NCBI RefSeq assembly: GCF_033845285.1
Contig: NZ_JAWXCX010000001.1
Span: 175,495 to 239,494 of the forward strand
Source of the DNA: Marinococcus sp. PL1-022
GTDB lineage: Bacteria > Bacillota > Bacilli > Bacillales > Marinococcaceae
Direction: 5' to 3'
Length of the DNA stretch: 64,000 nucleotides
Part shown: positions 15,649 to 24,722 of the stretch, piece by piece
How positions within the stretch are numbered: the first letter of the stretch is position 1
Layout: each line of letters starts with the position of its first letter
Notes under the pieces: generated by a model
Seen by the model: only the letters and a program-made list of their open reading frames with translations
Databases searched by the model: none
What the model was told of the DNA's origin: nothing
Translations under genes and position numbers: made by a program

Positions 15649-16281
15649 TTAATTGGAAAAGGCGCCGGCGATGAAAATCACAATTAGGGCCAGAAGCAGA
15701 ACGAGAATAAAAATGAGAAGAGCCAATAATAAAGCGAACACTACAAACACCCCGAAGGATTTGCCGCCGGAGAACCCGGAGGCAGCGGAGATTAAGTTTA
15801 CCTGCATGACAATACCCCAGATAGAAGCTGCAGCTATAATAGCCGAGGCGATAGCGGTAAGAAGTGCCGCTGTGCTGCTCCCGCCTGCGAGCTTGCCGAT
15901 AAACAGTAAAAAAATAAATGGGAAAAGAAACGCCTGCGGATAAAGAGACAGCCCATAAACCGTTCGGGCTTCGCGGGCTTTTATACGTCCCTGAAACATT
16001 AGAATAACGAGCTTTAGAATCAGTCCATTCAAATAAAACGTGACAATTTGAAATAGAAGGAAGGCAGCGATAATTCCAACAGCTGTAAGGAAGGTGGAGA
16101 GAGCAGACCCGGTCTCAATTGGGGACATATCACTTGTGTTTTGGGCAAGGGACTGGGAGAGACCGGCAATGATAACAATCCATAGAGCTGTGAAATGAAG
16201 CCCCGGGTTATCGCTTATCTGCCTGTACGTTTTCCTGGGTGCAGTAAATAAAGGTAACAATCGAATAGGATTCATCATCAT
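15649..16281 (-). CDS. Yip1-domain membrane protein
   Basis: A 210-residue protein beginning IRLLPLFTAPRKTYRQISDNPG, the typical Yip1 (PF04893) entry, then about five membrane helices rich in Ala, Leu and Ile. Bacterial Yip1 proteins have no agreed function. It is convergent with dinB. Confidence 0.75.
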   Translation of the reverse strand: MMMNPIRLLPLFTAPRKTYRQISDNPGLHFTALWIVIIAGLSQSLAQNTSDMSPIETGSALSTFLTAVGIIAAFLLFQIVTFYLNGLILKLVILMFQGRIKAREARTVYGLSLYPQAFLFPFIFLLFIGKLAGGSSTAALLTAIASAIIAAASIWGIVMQVNLISAASGFSGGKSFGVFVVFALLLALLIFILVLLLALIVIFIAGAFSN

Positions 16282-16512
16282 TCCCCGCTTTCATCAATAC
16301 ATCTTTTTCCAACTGCCATCAGTGTACAATATTTTGAAGAAAGAAGACAGAATACATAAAAAAAACGGAAGCAGAAGCCTTTCTGCATCAGCAGAAAAAA
16401 TGTTAATTAACTTTACCAATGAGAGTGGGATAGAAAAGCGCTTCAAATTACCACCGAGGAAATGTCTTATGGTACAATTTTCCCAATGTGATATTTAGAA
16501 GGGATGAAAGAG

Positions 16513-17289
16513 ATGGCGACGATGAGCAGTGCAGACAAAGTCACTCTGTATTATAAAGAAGCCGGACAAGGATATCCTGTTATATTTCTGCACGGACTGA
16601 CTGGAGACCATACGATGTTTGAGCGTGAAATGGATCGGTTGAAGGATCAGTTCCGCGTTATAGCCCTTGATATGAGAGGACACGGCAGGTCGGACAAGCC
16701 TGAAGCATATACATTGGAGGATCATATACAGGATATACTGCACATGATGAATAAGCTTGACATTGAATCAGCTCACCTGGTGGGTGTTTCAATGGGAAGC
16801 TATATCGCTCAGGGTGTAGCTGTTGAAGCTCCCAAAAGAGTATCGAAGCTTGTGTTAACAGCACCGAAGGCACATGGGAAAACGTCTTCCACTGCCCGCT
16901 TATTTGCTGAGCATGAAGCCGAGTTGAGCGGCCTTTCTCATCGTGAAAAATTAAATAAAGCCTCGATGTATATCTATCATGATATCGGCAGGGTACAGGC
17001 CTGGTCAAAGCAGATTGAAAACCGGGCCGTGGAGCTCAGTGCCAAAGAAGAACAGGCAGCTTCTGATGCTTTAAAGGGGTTTGATTTCCGTGATCAGCTT
17101 CCTTTCGTAGAGGCAGAGTCGCTTGTGATCAGCGGGAAATACGATGGCCTGAACCCGCCGGAATACGGCCGGGAAATAGCTGACCTTATTCCTTCATGCC
17201 GGTTTGTGGAATACGGGCACTCGGGTCACGGAATAAACGTTGAAGAGCATGAACGGTTCGTAGAAGAAATCAGAGAATTTTTGAAATAA
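16513..17289 (+). CDS. Alpha/beta-fold hydrolase
   Basis: About 258 residues with the full catalytic set: oxyanion region FLHGLTGD, RGHGRSDKP, nucleophile Ser in GVSMGSY (about residue 94), acid Asp in SGKYDGLNPP and His in GHSGHG near the end. Fits small esterases or enol-lactone/ester hydrolases of the BioH/PcaD type; the substrate is unknown. ATG 16513 is preferred over ATG 16504 because AGAAGGG (16497-16503) would touch the earlier codon. Confidence 0.85.
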   Translation: MATMSSADKVTLYYKEAGQGYPVIFLHGLTGDHTMFEREMDRLKDQFRVIALDMRGHGRSDKPEAYTLEDHIQDILHMMNKLDIESAHLVGVSMGSYIAQGVAVEAPKRVSKLVLTAPKAHGKTSSTARLFAEHEAELSGLSHREKLNKASMYIYHDIGRVQAWSKQIENRAVELSAKEEQAASDALKGFDFRDQLPFVEAESLVISGKYDGLNPPEYGREIADLIPSCRFVEYGHSGHGINVEEHERFVEEIREFLK

Positions 17290-17481
17290 AGCCAATAAAA
17301 ATAGCAGGAGCATGATGATTAAACGAATAAGTCTGCTCTTTCGCTCAGAGCCCCGGAGAGCTGCTGTGATTTTCAATTAAGCAGGAAGATATTCAATTGA
17401 GTCGATAAAAACAATGATTTTTAAAGACCTTAAGCTGTTTTTAAAGTGTGAAACGGTTAAAAAGCGAAGTCCCAGATTAAA

Positions 17482-17526
17482 ATTGTTATAAAATAATATT
17501 GATTTTTATGTGGGTTATGTTATCAT
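17482..17526 (+). promoter_or_regulatory. Probable catalase promoter with an AT-rich dyad
   Basis: TTGATT (17499-17504), 16-base spacer and TATCAT (17521-17526) form a likely promoter. ATTGTTAT-AAA-ATAATATT (17482-17500) is an imperfect dyad abutting the -35, vaguely PerR-like but with poor match to the PerR consensus. The rest of 17290-17561 shows nothing definable. Confidence 0.35.
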
Positions 17527-17561
17527 ATGGGATATGAAAATAATTAAGAGGTGATTAAAGC

Positions 17562-19025
17562 ATGGCTGATCGTAAAAATGTACAAACAACCGGTTCAGGT
17601 GCTCCGGTAGGAGATAACCAGAACTCGTTGACAGCAGGAAACAGAGGCCCTACTCTTATTCAGGACGTACACCTTTTAGAAAAACTTGCTCACTTTAACC
17701 GCGAGCGTATTCCTGAGCGTGTTGTTCACGCCAAAGGCGGCGGAGCTCACGGGGTTTTTGAAGTGACAAACGATGAAATTTCTAAATATACCAAAGCCGA
17801 TTTCTTAAGCGAAAAAGGAAAAGAAACGCCGATGTTCATCCGTTTTTCCACAGTGGCGGGCGAATCCGGTTCAGCGGACACAGTACGTGACCCGCGCGGT
17901 TTCTCCGTAAAATTCTATACAGAAGAAGGTAACTACGACCTCGTAGGTAACAACACACCGATCTTCTTTATTCGTGACGCTATCAAGTTCCCGGATTTCA
18001 TCCACACACAAAAACGTGATCCGCAGACGCACTTGAAGGATCCGGATATGGCATTTGACTTCTGGTCCCTTTCTCCAGAATCGCTGCACCAGATCACGTA
18101 TCTGCACGGTGACCGTGGTATTCCGGCAACGTGGCGCCACATGAATGGCTACGGCAGCCACACGTTTAAGTGGGTTAACGACCAGGGAGAAGCATTCTGG
18201 GTAAAATACCACTTTATCAGTGATCAGGGCGTTAAAAACCTTGACGAGCCAACAGCAAATCAAATAGCTGGGGAAAACCCAGACTATCATACAGAAGATC
18301 TGTTCAACGCTATTGAAGAAGGAGATTATCCTTCCTGGACACTGTATGTACAGATTATGCCTTATGAAGAAGCACTCACGTACAAATGGGATCCGTTTGA
18401 TGTAACTAAAATCTGGTCGAAGGAAGACTACCCACGTATTGAAGTCGGCCGTATGACATTAAACAAAAATCCTGAAAACTACTTCGCAGAAGTAGAGCAG
18501 GCTGCTTTTTCCCCGGGACACTTTGTGCCTGGTATTGAAGCTTCCCCGGATAAAATGCTGCAGGGACGTCTGTTCTCTTACTCTGACGCTCACCGCTACC
18601 GCGTAGGCGCCAACCATGAGCAGATTCCGGTTAACAAGCCAGTAAGCGGCACAAATAACTATCAGCGCGACGGCTTTATGCGTACGGACGACAATGGCGG
18701 CGGTTCGAAGAACTATGAACCAAACAGCTATGGCGGACCGACCGAAGACGCAGCAGCAGAAATCAGCCCGTTTGATGTAGAAGGTAAGGTTGCAAGCACG
18801 CCTTATCCTGACGACGATCACTACACGCAGGCTGGCGACTTGTACCGCATGATGAGCGAGGACGAAAAGCAGCGTCTCGTAGACGCATTCGTGGGCCACA
18901 TGAAACCAGTCCGCAAGGATGAAATTATCAAACGTCAACTGGAAATCTTCTACAAAGCGGATCCGGATTACGGACGCCGTATTGCAGAAGGACTTGGCTA
19001 TAAAGTACCACAAGAAGAAGCGTAA
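17562..19025 (+). CDS. katA: Monofunctional haem catalase
   Basis: Converts hydrogen peroxide to water and oxygen in the cytosol. The 487-residue length is that of clade 3 small-subunit catalases. Key stretches: [20 protein letters not shown] with the active-site His, [33 protein letters not shown] with the distal Asn, and [14 protein letters not shown] with the proximal Tyr that ligates haem. AGAGGTG precedes ATG. A strong terminator follows and then an IS30 element, which inserted outside the gene. Confidence 0.96.
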   Translation: MADRKNVQTTGSGAPVGDNQNSLTAGNRGPTLIQDVHLLEKLAHFNRERIPERVVHAKGGGAHGVFEVTNDEISKYTKADFLSEKGKETPMFIRFSTVAGESGSADTVRDPRGFSVKFYTEEGNYDLVGNNTPIFFIRDAIKFPDFIHTQKRDPQTHLKDPDMAFDFWSLSPESLHQITYLHGDRGIPATWRHMNGYGSHTFKWVNDQGEAFWVKYHFISDQGVKNLDEPTANQIAGENPDYHTEDLFNAIEEGDYPSWTLYVQIMPYEEALTYKWDPFDVTKIWSKEDYPRIEVGRMTLNKNPENYFAEVEQAAFSPGHFVPGIEASPDKMLQGRLFSYSDAHRYRVGANHEQIPVNKPVSGTNNYQRDGFMRTDDNGGGSKNYEPNSYGGPTEDAAAEISPFDVEGKVASTPYPDDDHYTQAGDLYRMMSEDEKQRLVDAFVGHMKPVRKDEIIKRQLEIFYKADPDYGRRIAEGLGYKVPQEEA

Positions 19026-19088
19026 GCATTACCATCGTTTGCGCAATCACCAACTTTAATTTTATGCATCATCCACTCACAACTTGCA

Positions 19089-19119
19089 CCCGTGCCTTTT
19101 TAGGCACGGGATTTTTTTA
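19089..19119 (+). terminator. Terminator of the catalase gene
   Basis: CCCGTGCC and GGCACGGG form a perfect 8-bp stem followed by a seven-T run. Confidence 0.9.
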
Positions 19120-19125
19120 TCTTGA

Positions 19126-19147
19126 ATTGTAATATTAAGTGCAACAC
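19126..19147 (+). repeat. Left terminal inverted repeat of the IS30 element
   Basis: ATTGTAATATTAAGTGCAAC plus AC; pairs with the right repeat at 18 of 22 positions. Confidence 0.7.
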
Positions 19148-19167
19148 GTAAAAAAATAAAAAACACC

Positions 19168-19226
19168 CATGGTATCCCAGTGTAAAATGAAAGTACCACC
19201 AAACACTCACACGGAGGGATACCATG
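19168..19226 (+). promoter_or_regulatory. Inverted repeat that can sequester the transposase start
   Basis: CATGGTATCCC (19168-19178) is the exact reverse complement of GGGATACCATG (19216-19226). The right arm contains the transposase ATG and part of its GGAGGG. In RNA the 11-bp stem with a 37-base loop would bury both. A TAAAAT at 19183-19188 could act as -10 for transcripts that begin after the left arm and so stay translatable. Confidence 0.55.
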
Positions 19227-20168
19227 AGCTACTCTCATCTTACCATGATCGAACGAGGACAACTAGAGGCTCTGACGAGCCTCCACTGGTCGATCCGGCG
19301 AATTGCGGCTTTTCTGGGCCGGCATCCATCGACCATTTCCCGGGAACGCCGGCGCCAGGCATCCTCCGATACGTATCAGGCCGCTCAGGCGCAGAAAGCC
19401 TATCATCAACGGCGGAAGGCCTGCGGGCGAAAAGGCAAAGCGACGCCCGAGCTGCTTCAAGCCATTACCCATCATCTCCATGCCACCTGGTCGCCCGAAC
19501 AAATTGCCCGGTACGCCCCGGGGGTTACGGTGGGATGCGGGACGATCTATCGATGGCTGTACCAGGGGTTATTGGCGAAGGGAGACCTGCGCTGCCTTCG
19601 CCAGAAGGGCAAACGGAAGAAAGTGCGGGAAAGCCGTGGCCGTTTCACGGTCGGCCGGCGCATCGAGGAACGCCCTGCCGTGGTCGAGACCCGACAAACC
19701 TTTGGCCACTGGGAAATGGATACCATTGTTTCATCGCGTGGAAAAAGCAAGGGCTGCCTGGTGACGCTCACCGAACGCAAAAGCCGGTACCTGTTAGCTG
19801 TTCCCATGCCGGACCGGCGGTCCGGAACCGTAGCCACTGCCGTGGAAACACTGATGGACCAGTATCCTCGTGGTGTCTTTGAAAGCATAACGGTGGACCG
19901 GGGCAAAGAATTCGCCTGCTTTCCCGCCCTCGAAGCCCGGAGCGTGCCCGTCTATTTCGCCGACCCCTATGCCGCCTGGCAGCGGGGAACCAATGAAAAT
20001 ACCAACGGCCTTCTCCGGGAATTTTTCCCGAAGGGCATGGATTTAGCTCGCCTCAGCCAGCAGGAAGTGGACTACGTCATCGGACTGATTCATCGCCGCC
20101 CCAGAAATTGTCTACATGGGAATACCACGGAAAATGTGTTTCATGAAGAAGTGTTGCGCTTAAATTGA
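19224..20168 (+). CDS. IS30-family transposase
   Basis: A 314-residue DDE transposase. The N-terminal helix-turn-helix is LTMIERGQLEALTSLHWSIRRIAAFLGRHPSTISRE, the IS30 signature. The catalytic core includes GHWEMDTI (first Asp), ITVDRGKEF (second Asp) and NENTNGLLREFFPKG (Glu). It acts at the element ends. Translation may be limited by the hairpin over its start. Full length with no visible frameshift, so potentially active. Confidence 0.95.
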   Translation: MSYSHLTMIERGQLEALTSLHWSIRRIAAFLGRHPSTISRERRRQASSDTYQAAQAQKAYHQRRKACGRKGKATPELLQAITHHLHATWSPEQIARYAPGVTVGCGTIYRWLYQGLLAKGDLRCLRQKGKRKKVRESRGRFTVGRRIEERPAVVETRQTFGHWEMDTIVSSRGKSKGCLVTLTERKSRYLLAVPMPDRRSGTVATAVETLMDQYPRGVFESITVDRGKEFACFPALEARSVPVYFADPYAAWQRGTNENTNGLLREFFPKGMDLARLSQQEVDYVIGLIHRRPRNCLHGNTTENVFHEEVLRLN

Positions 20169-20172
20169 CAAT
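20151..20172 (-). repeat. Right terminal inverted repeat of the IS30 element
   Basis: GTGTTGCGCTTAAATTGACA plus AT; it overlaps the last codons and the stop of the transposase. Confidence 0.7.
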
Positions 20173-20182
20173 CTAAGTTATG

Positions 20183-20222
20183 AAAAAAAGCCGGATTCCA
20201 AAGAAATTCTTCGGAGCCCGGC
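20183..20222 (-). terminator. Terminator of the Cof-type phosphatase gene
   Basis: GCCGGATTCCAAAG and CTTCGGAGCCCGGC pair at 13 of 14 positions. Read on the minus strand, seven T follow. It shields the IS30 element from minus-strand transcription. Confidence 0.75.
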
Positions 20223-20322
20223 CCATGCATCAAGACGTCAGTGCCTCAGTTTATATTTCGAAAAGGCAGACGAAAATGTGTCAGCACGTGGTATGATAAA
20301 GACAGAAGGAAAAATGCATCGG

Positions 20323-21183
20323 TTAAGAATTCATCATGTATGTAAGGGCTTCCGCGACACCGTATTCATCGTTTGTGCCAACAATATGGTCGCTCATGGT
20401 TTTGACTTCATCCACAGCGTTTCCGATAGCGACGGCATAGCCGGCTGTTTCAAGCATACTGATATCATTGTAATTGTCACCGATGGCAGCGGTATCTTTT
20501 AACGGTACAGCAAGCTCTGTAGCAAGTCTTTCAAGCGCAAGCCCTTTCGAGGCACCTGTATGTTCGACCTCAAAATTATGATCACCTGAGGTGACGAGGG
20601 TTAAATCTTCCCGGTATTTAAAGTGGTCAATGCCTGCCTGGCGCTTTTCTTCGATAAAAGATACGGCCAAAATATTATACAGGGAAATGTTCATATCATG
20701 CAGATCGAGATAGCTTTCAATAAAAGAAAATCCGGTTTGGCTGTACTGTCGTTCCGCTGCCTTCTGCATGGAGGCTGTATCTGCATGCGGGTTGGCACTT
20801 TTGATCCGGTCCTGCTCGATTTGAAGCAGTTTCCGGCTGTTGTGGGGGGTGTAAATAGCCTTTTCTGTAAACGCTTCATAATAAAATTCCTGCTGATGAA
20901 GCCACGAAAGCACTTCCATGCCTGTATCTTTTGGGAGAGGCACGGAGATATACAGCTCACGGTCCGGGGAGTGAATAGCGGCGCCGTTCGCAGAAATCAC
21001 CCATGGATAAAGAGAAGTATTTTCAAGAATGCTCCATACGTCAAAGTGGGCTCTGCCTGTAGCAATGACGATATCGATGCCGTTTTCGACGGCTGTTTCA
21101 AGTGCTTGTATCGTTTTGTCATCCAATTGATTTTCGCTGTTCAAAAGAGTTCCGTCCAAGTCAATTGCGACCATTGAAAACAT
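20323..21183 (-). CDS. Cof-type HAD-superfamily phosphatase
   Basis: About 286 residues of the Cof/YwpJ group, magnesium-dependent phosphatases of sugar phosphates or cofactor phosphates. Motif I is VAIDLDGTLLNS with the nucleophilic Asp, motif II IVIATGR, and motif IV AAIGDNYNDISMLETAGYAVA. The central cap domain is of the C2B type by length. GGGAGG seven bases before ATG 21183 fixes the start. Confidence 0.9.
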   Translation of the reverse strand: MFSMVAIDLDGTLLNSENQLDDKTIQALETAVENGIDIVIATGRAHFDVWSILENTSLYPWVISANGAAIHSPDRELYISVPLPKDTGMEVLSWLHQQEFYYEAFTEKAIYTPHNSRKLLQIEQDRIKSANPHADTASMQKAAERQYSQTGFSFIESYLDLHDMNISLYNILAVSFIEEKRQAGIDHFKYREDLTLVTSGDHNFEVEHTGASKGLALERLATELAVPLKDTAAIGDNYNDISMLETAGYAVAIGNAVDEVKTMSDHIVGTNDEYGVAEALTYMMNS

Positions 21184-21448
21184 TTTTATCCTCCCATCAG
21201 TAGACGAGGCTAAAAGCATAAACCTTTTATACTTTAACATAAAATATCGTAAGCAACGAAATTACGCGCAAAAATTTGTATAATAATGGTAAAATACTTG
21301 TACAGCTTTATTCGGAGGATGTATAAAAGAACTGCAGTGGGCATAGCCCCGGAACTCTTTTTATTGGCCGGAGAAGGATATGGAAAAGTACGGAAAGAAG
21401 GTAGTGAAGGAAAAAGAATTTGAAGGATACTGAATAGGGGGCGTGGTT

Positions 21449-21910
21449 ATGTATATTAAAAGAACAGAAGATCCGGTGCTGCTCAGCCGGTTAAATCAGT
21501 CGCTGCACGAATGGCACGTAAACCTTCATCCTGAACTTTTCTTTCCTTACGATCAGCCGTCGGCTCAATCGTATTTTGAACAAAAGCTTTCTGACGACTC
21601 CCACATGTTTTTTATCGCTGTCGAAGACGAAGAGCCGCTGGGGTACGTCTGGCTGGAGCTCCGTAAAGAGAAGGGTAACGATTTTAAACGTCCTTCGCGC
21701 TACGGCTACATTTACCAGATTGTTGTGAAGGATCAACATCAGGGCCAGGGCGTTGGGGCTTTTTTGATGAAGGAGGCGGAGTATGCTGCACGGGATTATG
21801 GAGCAGACAGGCTTGAGCTGGACTATTTGGCACAAAATTATATAGCAGAAGCGTTCTACAAAAAAATCGGATATGAACCAAGGCGGGTTACAGTGCATAA
21901 AGAGCTTTAA
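21449..21910 (+). CDS. GNAT-family N-acetyltransferase
   Basis: About 153 residues. The acetyl-CoA loop is in VVKDQHQGQGVGAFLMKEAEYAARDYG (QGQGVG), and the C-terminal NYIAEAFYKKIGYE is the family helix and strand pair. The substrate is unknown. ATG 21449 is chosen over GTG 21443 because AGGGGGCG lies at proper spacing. The FAD monooxygenase gene follows within 20 bases, so the two may be cotranscribed. Confidence 0.85.
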   Translation: MYIKRTEDPVLLSRLNQSLHEWHVNLHPELFFPYDQPSAQSYFEQKLSDDSHMFFIAVEDEEPLGYVWLELRKEKGNDFKRPSRYGYIYQIVVKDQHQGQGVGAFLMKEAEYAARDYGADRLELDYLAQNYIAEAFYKKIGYEPRRVTVHKEL

Positions 21911-21929
21911 GAGGATGGGGGCTGGAGAG

Positions 21930-23630
21930 ATGATTACGAGTCATACAAATATTATTATCGCCGGTACAAGCGTCGAAGGGCTTGTGCTGGCACGGGCTTT
22001 GGAGCGCTATGATGTAAACGTCCGGCTGCTTGAAGCCAAGAAGTCTCCTGCCCACGAACCGAAAGCACTGCTTTTATACGCACGGTCGCTTGAAGTGCTC
22101 GAAAGCGTTAAACTGGCAAAACCACTGCTGGAGGCAGGAATACCTTATAATTCGCTGGAGTTCAATTACGAAGGAAAACAGATTTTTACTCCTTCCTTCG
22201 ATTTCTTGAAAAATGAATCTCCCTATCCATTTGTATTGTCGCTGGCTAACTGTGATGTGCAGCATATACTGCAGCGCTCGCTGGTGAAAACCTCTGTGGA
22301 ATGGGGTACACGCATTACCCAGCTGAAGCAGAATGGTTTAAAAACAGAAGTGTTAATCGAAAAAAATAACATGGAAGAGCGGATCATTGCAGATTATGTC
22401 GTGGGGGCTGACGGGATTGACAGTGTGGTCCGGGAGCTTGCTTCTATTAAATGCAAAATGGAGGGCGGCTCGGAACTAATGATGGCGGATGTTAAAACAG
22501 AGAAGCGGCTGACAAATAATGTGCCGTCCATGATGTTTAATAAAAAAGGCATTATGTTTGCCGCAGACCTCCCGGGCCGCCAGACGAGGATTATGATGGT
22601 CGACCGGGATAAGCCAGGCGTCCGCCTTGAAAATACAGAAGCGTCCCTCCGGGGGCTCTACCAGAAAATCACGGGCCGCCCGTTGTTCATGCAGGCGACG
22701 GTGACGGTACAGTCAAAGCAGGCTGTGTTTCATCAGGCAAAAGAATTTCGGTCGGGGGACATCTTTTTAGTTGGTGAAGCAGCACATGCCCATCACCCGA
22801 TGACAAGCCAGAGTGTAAACCTGGGCATCCAGGATAGCATCAATTTAAGCTGGAAGCTGGGCATGGTGTGTGCGAGGGCCTGTCCGGAAACACTGCTTAA
22901 ATCATACGAGGCTGAGAGGCTTCCGGTCGCAAGAAAGGTTAACCGGACGACAGATTGGACGGTTCGAAGCCTGACTGTGCAAAAGCCTATTGCTGTGCAG
23001 GCGAGAAATCGCACGCTGAAAATGGTGGAAATGATTGAACAGCTTCCGGAGGCCTTCATCCGGAGACTGTCGCATTTGTCTGTGAGATACCGGGCATCGG
23101 CACCACCTTTGAAAGAGGAGCTAAGGCGCGAAGGGGTACTGCACCCGGGAGACCGGGTGCCTGACGCAGCATTAACAGATTTTGAAAATTGTAAGACCAG
23201 GTTGTATGAGCATTTGCAGGAAGGGAAATTTTTATTTTTGATACGCACAAGTGGCAGCCGGATTGATAAGGAGTACGCATTTATTAAGCGCTGGATCCGT
23301 AAGTCCGCTCCGTATTTTGGCAGCATGGTACAGCCGGCATTAGTGGCGCCGACACCGACAATGGGACAGCCTGATGACATTTTGTGCTGGAGTGAAAGAC
23401 ATTTAAGCAGAGAGTTCCGGCAGTTAATCAGGCCAGGGGAATCTATGCTCGTACGGCCGGATGGTTATTTGCTTTTTCATAGTGATGCTGCAGACTGGAG
23501 CAGCTGGAAGGAGGCAGTGGAGCTGTTTCTTACAGCAGGGGCTGAATGGAATCTGGAGGAGCGGGAAGCCCGGAAATGGTACCAAAACATCAAATTGATC
23601 AGCCGCAGATGGACAAAAGCTGATATTTAG
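21930..23630 (+). CDS. FAD-dependent aromatic-hydroxylase-like monooxygenase
   Basis: A 566-residue protein of the PHBH/PheA-TfdB class: N-terminal FAD-binding strand-turn-helix, DG motif YVVGADGIDSVVRE near residue 165, GD-type motif GDIFLVGEAAHAHHPMTSQSVNLGIQD near 280, and a C-terminal thioredoxin-like part. Two motifs are unusual. The first glycine motif reads IIIAGTSVEG rather than GxGxxG, and the GD motif reads GEAAH rather than GDAAH. Enzymes of the class hydroxylate phenols or polyketides with NAD(P)H and oxygen; substrate and activity here are open. Confidence 0.82.
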   Translation: MITSHTNIIIAGTSVEGLVLARALERYDVNVRLLEAKKSPAHEPKALLLYARSLEVLESVKLAKPLLEAGIPYNSLEFNYEGKQIFTPSFDFLKNESPYPFVLSLANCDVQHILQRSLVKTSVEWGTRITQLKQNGLKTEVLIEKNNMEERIIADYVVGADGIDSVVRELASIKCKMEGGSELMMADVKTEKRLTNNVPSMMFNKKGIMFAADLPGRQTRIMMVDRDKPGVRLENTEASLRGLYQKITGRPLFMQATVTVQSKQAVFHQAKEFRSGDIFLVGEAAHAHHPMTSQSVNLGIQDSINLSWKLGMVCARACPETLLKSYEAERLPVARKVNRTTDWTVRSLTVQKPIAVQARNRTLKMVEMIEQLPEAFIRRLSHLSVRYRASAPPLKEELRREGVLHPGDRVPDAALTDFENCKTRLYEHLQEGKFLFLIRTSGSRIDKEYAFIKRWIRKSAPYFGSMVQPALVAPTPTMGQPDDILCWSERHLSREFRQLIRPGESMLVRPDGYLLFHSDAADWSSWKEAVELFLTAGAEWNLEEREARKWYQNIKLISRRWTKADI

Positions 23631-23650
23631 TAAATAAGAAAATCTCCCTT

Positions 23651-23686
23651 AAAGCCGGTACTGTATCCAACAGGTGCCGGCTTTTT
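23651..23686 (+). terminator. Terminator after the monooxygenase gene
   Basis: AAAGCCGGTACTG and CAGGTGCCGGCTTTTT form a long stem with one G-U pair. Confidence 0.85.
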
Positions 23687-23795
23687 GAAACGCATGGACA
23701 TATGTTACGTAAAAACGAAAGAAAACATTGACATCTGCATTCCAAAAATAGGAAAATGTACGAGTTGAACGTCTAATAAGTAAGGAGAGGAAACC

Positions 23796-24722
23796 ATGTC
23801 ATCGATTTTAGAAGTGAATGATGTACATAAGCGTATTCGCGGTAAAGAAATCATTCAGGATCTGAATTTCTCTGTCGAACCGGGAGAGGTTTTTGGCTTT
23901 CTTGGACCGAACGGTGCGGGAAAAACGACGACGATCCGTATGATGGTCGGACTCGCCCCTATTTCGTCCGGAGATATTCTTATCGACGGATACAGCATCC
24001 AGAAATCGTATGCGAGGGCGATTAAACAGGTCGGAGCCATTGTGGAAAATCCGGAAATGTACAACCATTTAACGGCAGAAAAGAACCTGATCCACTTTGC
24101 CCGGATGAACGGGAAGGTAGATCAGGATCGCATTGACGAGCTGCTCGACCTCGTGAAGCTTGGGCACGTGAAAAAGAAAAAGGTGCGCACCTTTTCTTTA
24201 GGAATGAAGCAGCGCCTCGGTATTGCCCAGGCGCTTTTGCACCGGCCGAAGCTGTTGATTTTAGACGAGCCGACCAACGGCCTGGATCCGGAAGGTATCC
24301 GGATGGTACGGGCTTACCTGCGCCGGTTGGCCGAGGAGGAAGGGCTGGCGGTGCTTGTTTCGAGCCATTTGCTTTCAGAAATGGAGCTGATGTGTGATCG
24401 TTTTGCGATTATCCAGGACGGTAAACTGATCAGCATTGAAGATCAGCGCATCTCAGAAGGAGAAGGACGCCCGGCGCCGTACCAGATTGATGTAGGTCCG
24501 CAGAAGCTGGAGGCTGCGATGCGGATGGTGAAAGAAGCCTATCCGGATCTGCAAATAGAAGAAGCAGACCAGCGGTTGACGATATACATAGAAAAAGAGA
24601 ACGTCCCTGCCCTTCTGCGCTATGTCATGGAAGCCGGATTTGATATCTATGAAGCAAAAGAAGATAAACAAACGCTTGAAGACCGGTTTCTTCAAGCAAC
24701 GTCGAAGGAGGGGTCCCCATGA
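23796..24722 (+). CDS. ABC transporter ATP-binding protein (BcrA/DrrA type)
   Basis: A 308-residue nucleotide-binding subunit. Walker A GPNGAGKTTT (about 39-48), signature SLGMKQR, Walker B LLILDEPTNGLDPEG and the switch His in SSHLLSE are all present. The C-terminal extension is typical of bacitracin- or lantibiotic-type exporters. The stop overlaps the permease start as ATGA, indicating translational coupling. Confidence 0.93.
   Translation: MSSILEVNDVHKRIRGKEIIQDLNFSVEPGEVFGFLGPNGAGKTTTIRMMVGLAPISSGDILIDGYSIQKSYARAIKQVGAIVENPEMYNHLTAEKNLIHFARMNGKVDQDRIDELLDLVKLGHVKKKKVRTFSLGMKQRLGIAQALLHRPKLLILDEPTNGLDPEGIRMVRAYLRRLAEEEGLAVLVSSHLLSEMELMCDRFAIIQDGKLISIEDQRISEGEGRPAPYQIDVGPQKLEAAMRMVKEAYPDLQIEEADQRLTIYIEKENVPALLRYVMEAGFDIYEAKEDKQTLEDRFLQATSKEGSP

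Larger units (their letters stand above)
19126..20172 (+). mobile_element. IS30-family insertion sequence
   Basis: About 1.05 kb bounded by 22-bp imperfect inverted repeats (18 of 22 matches) and filled by one IS30 transposase gene. It is GC-richer than its flanks. I could not identify a clear short target duplication, so the exact outer edges may differ by a few bases. It lies between the catalase terminator and the Cof-gene terminator and breaks no gene. Confidence 0.85.

Noticed and set aside
17482..17500. PerR box before the catalase gene
   Set aside because: The AT-rich dyad matches the PerR consensus poorly; kept only as an unassigned dyad in the promoter entry.
19169..19882. Long alternative-frame open reading frame (237 codons) across the IS30 transposase
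   Set aside because: It overlaps the transposase in another frame within GC-rich DNA and has Pro/Arg/Gly-rich composition without recognisable domains; a shadow frame.
21319..21423. 34-codon frame starting with ATG after CGGAGG
   Set aside because: The ribosome site touches the start codon with no spacing, and the peptide has no helix or motif.
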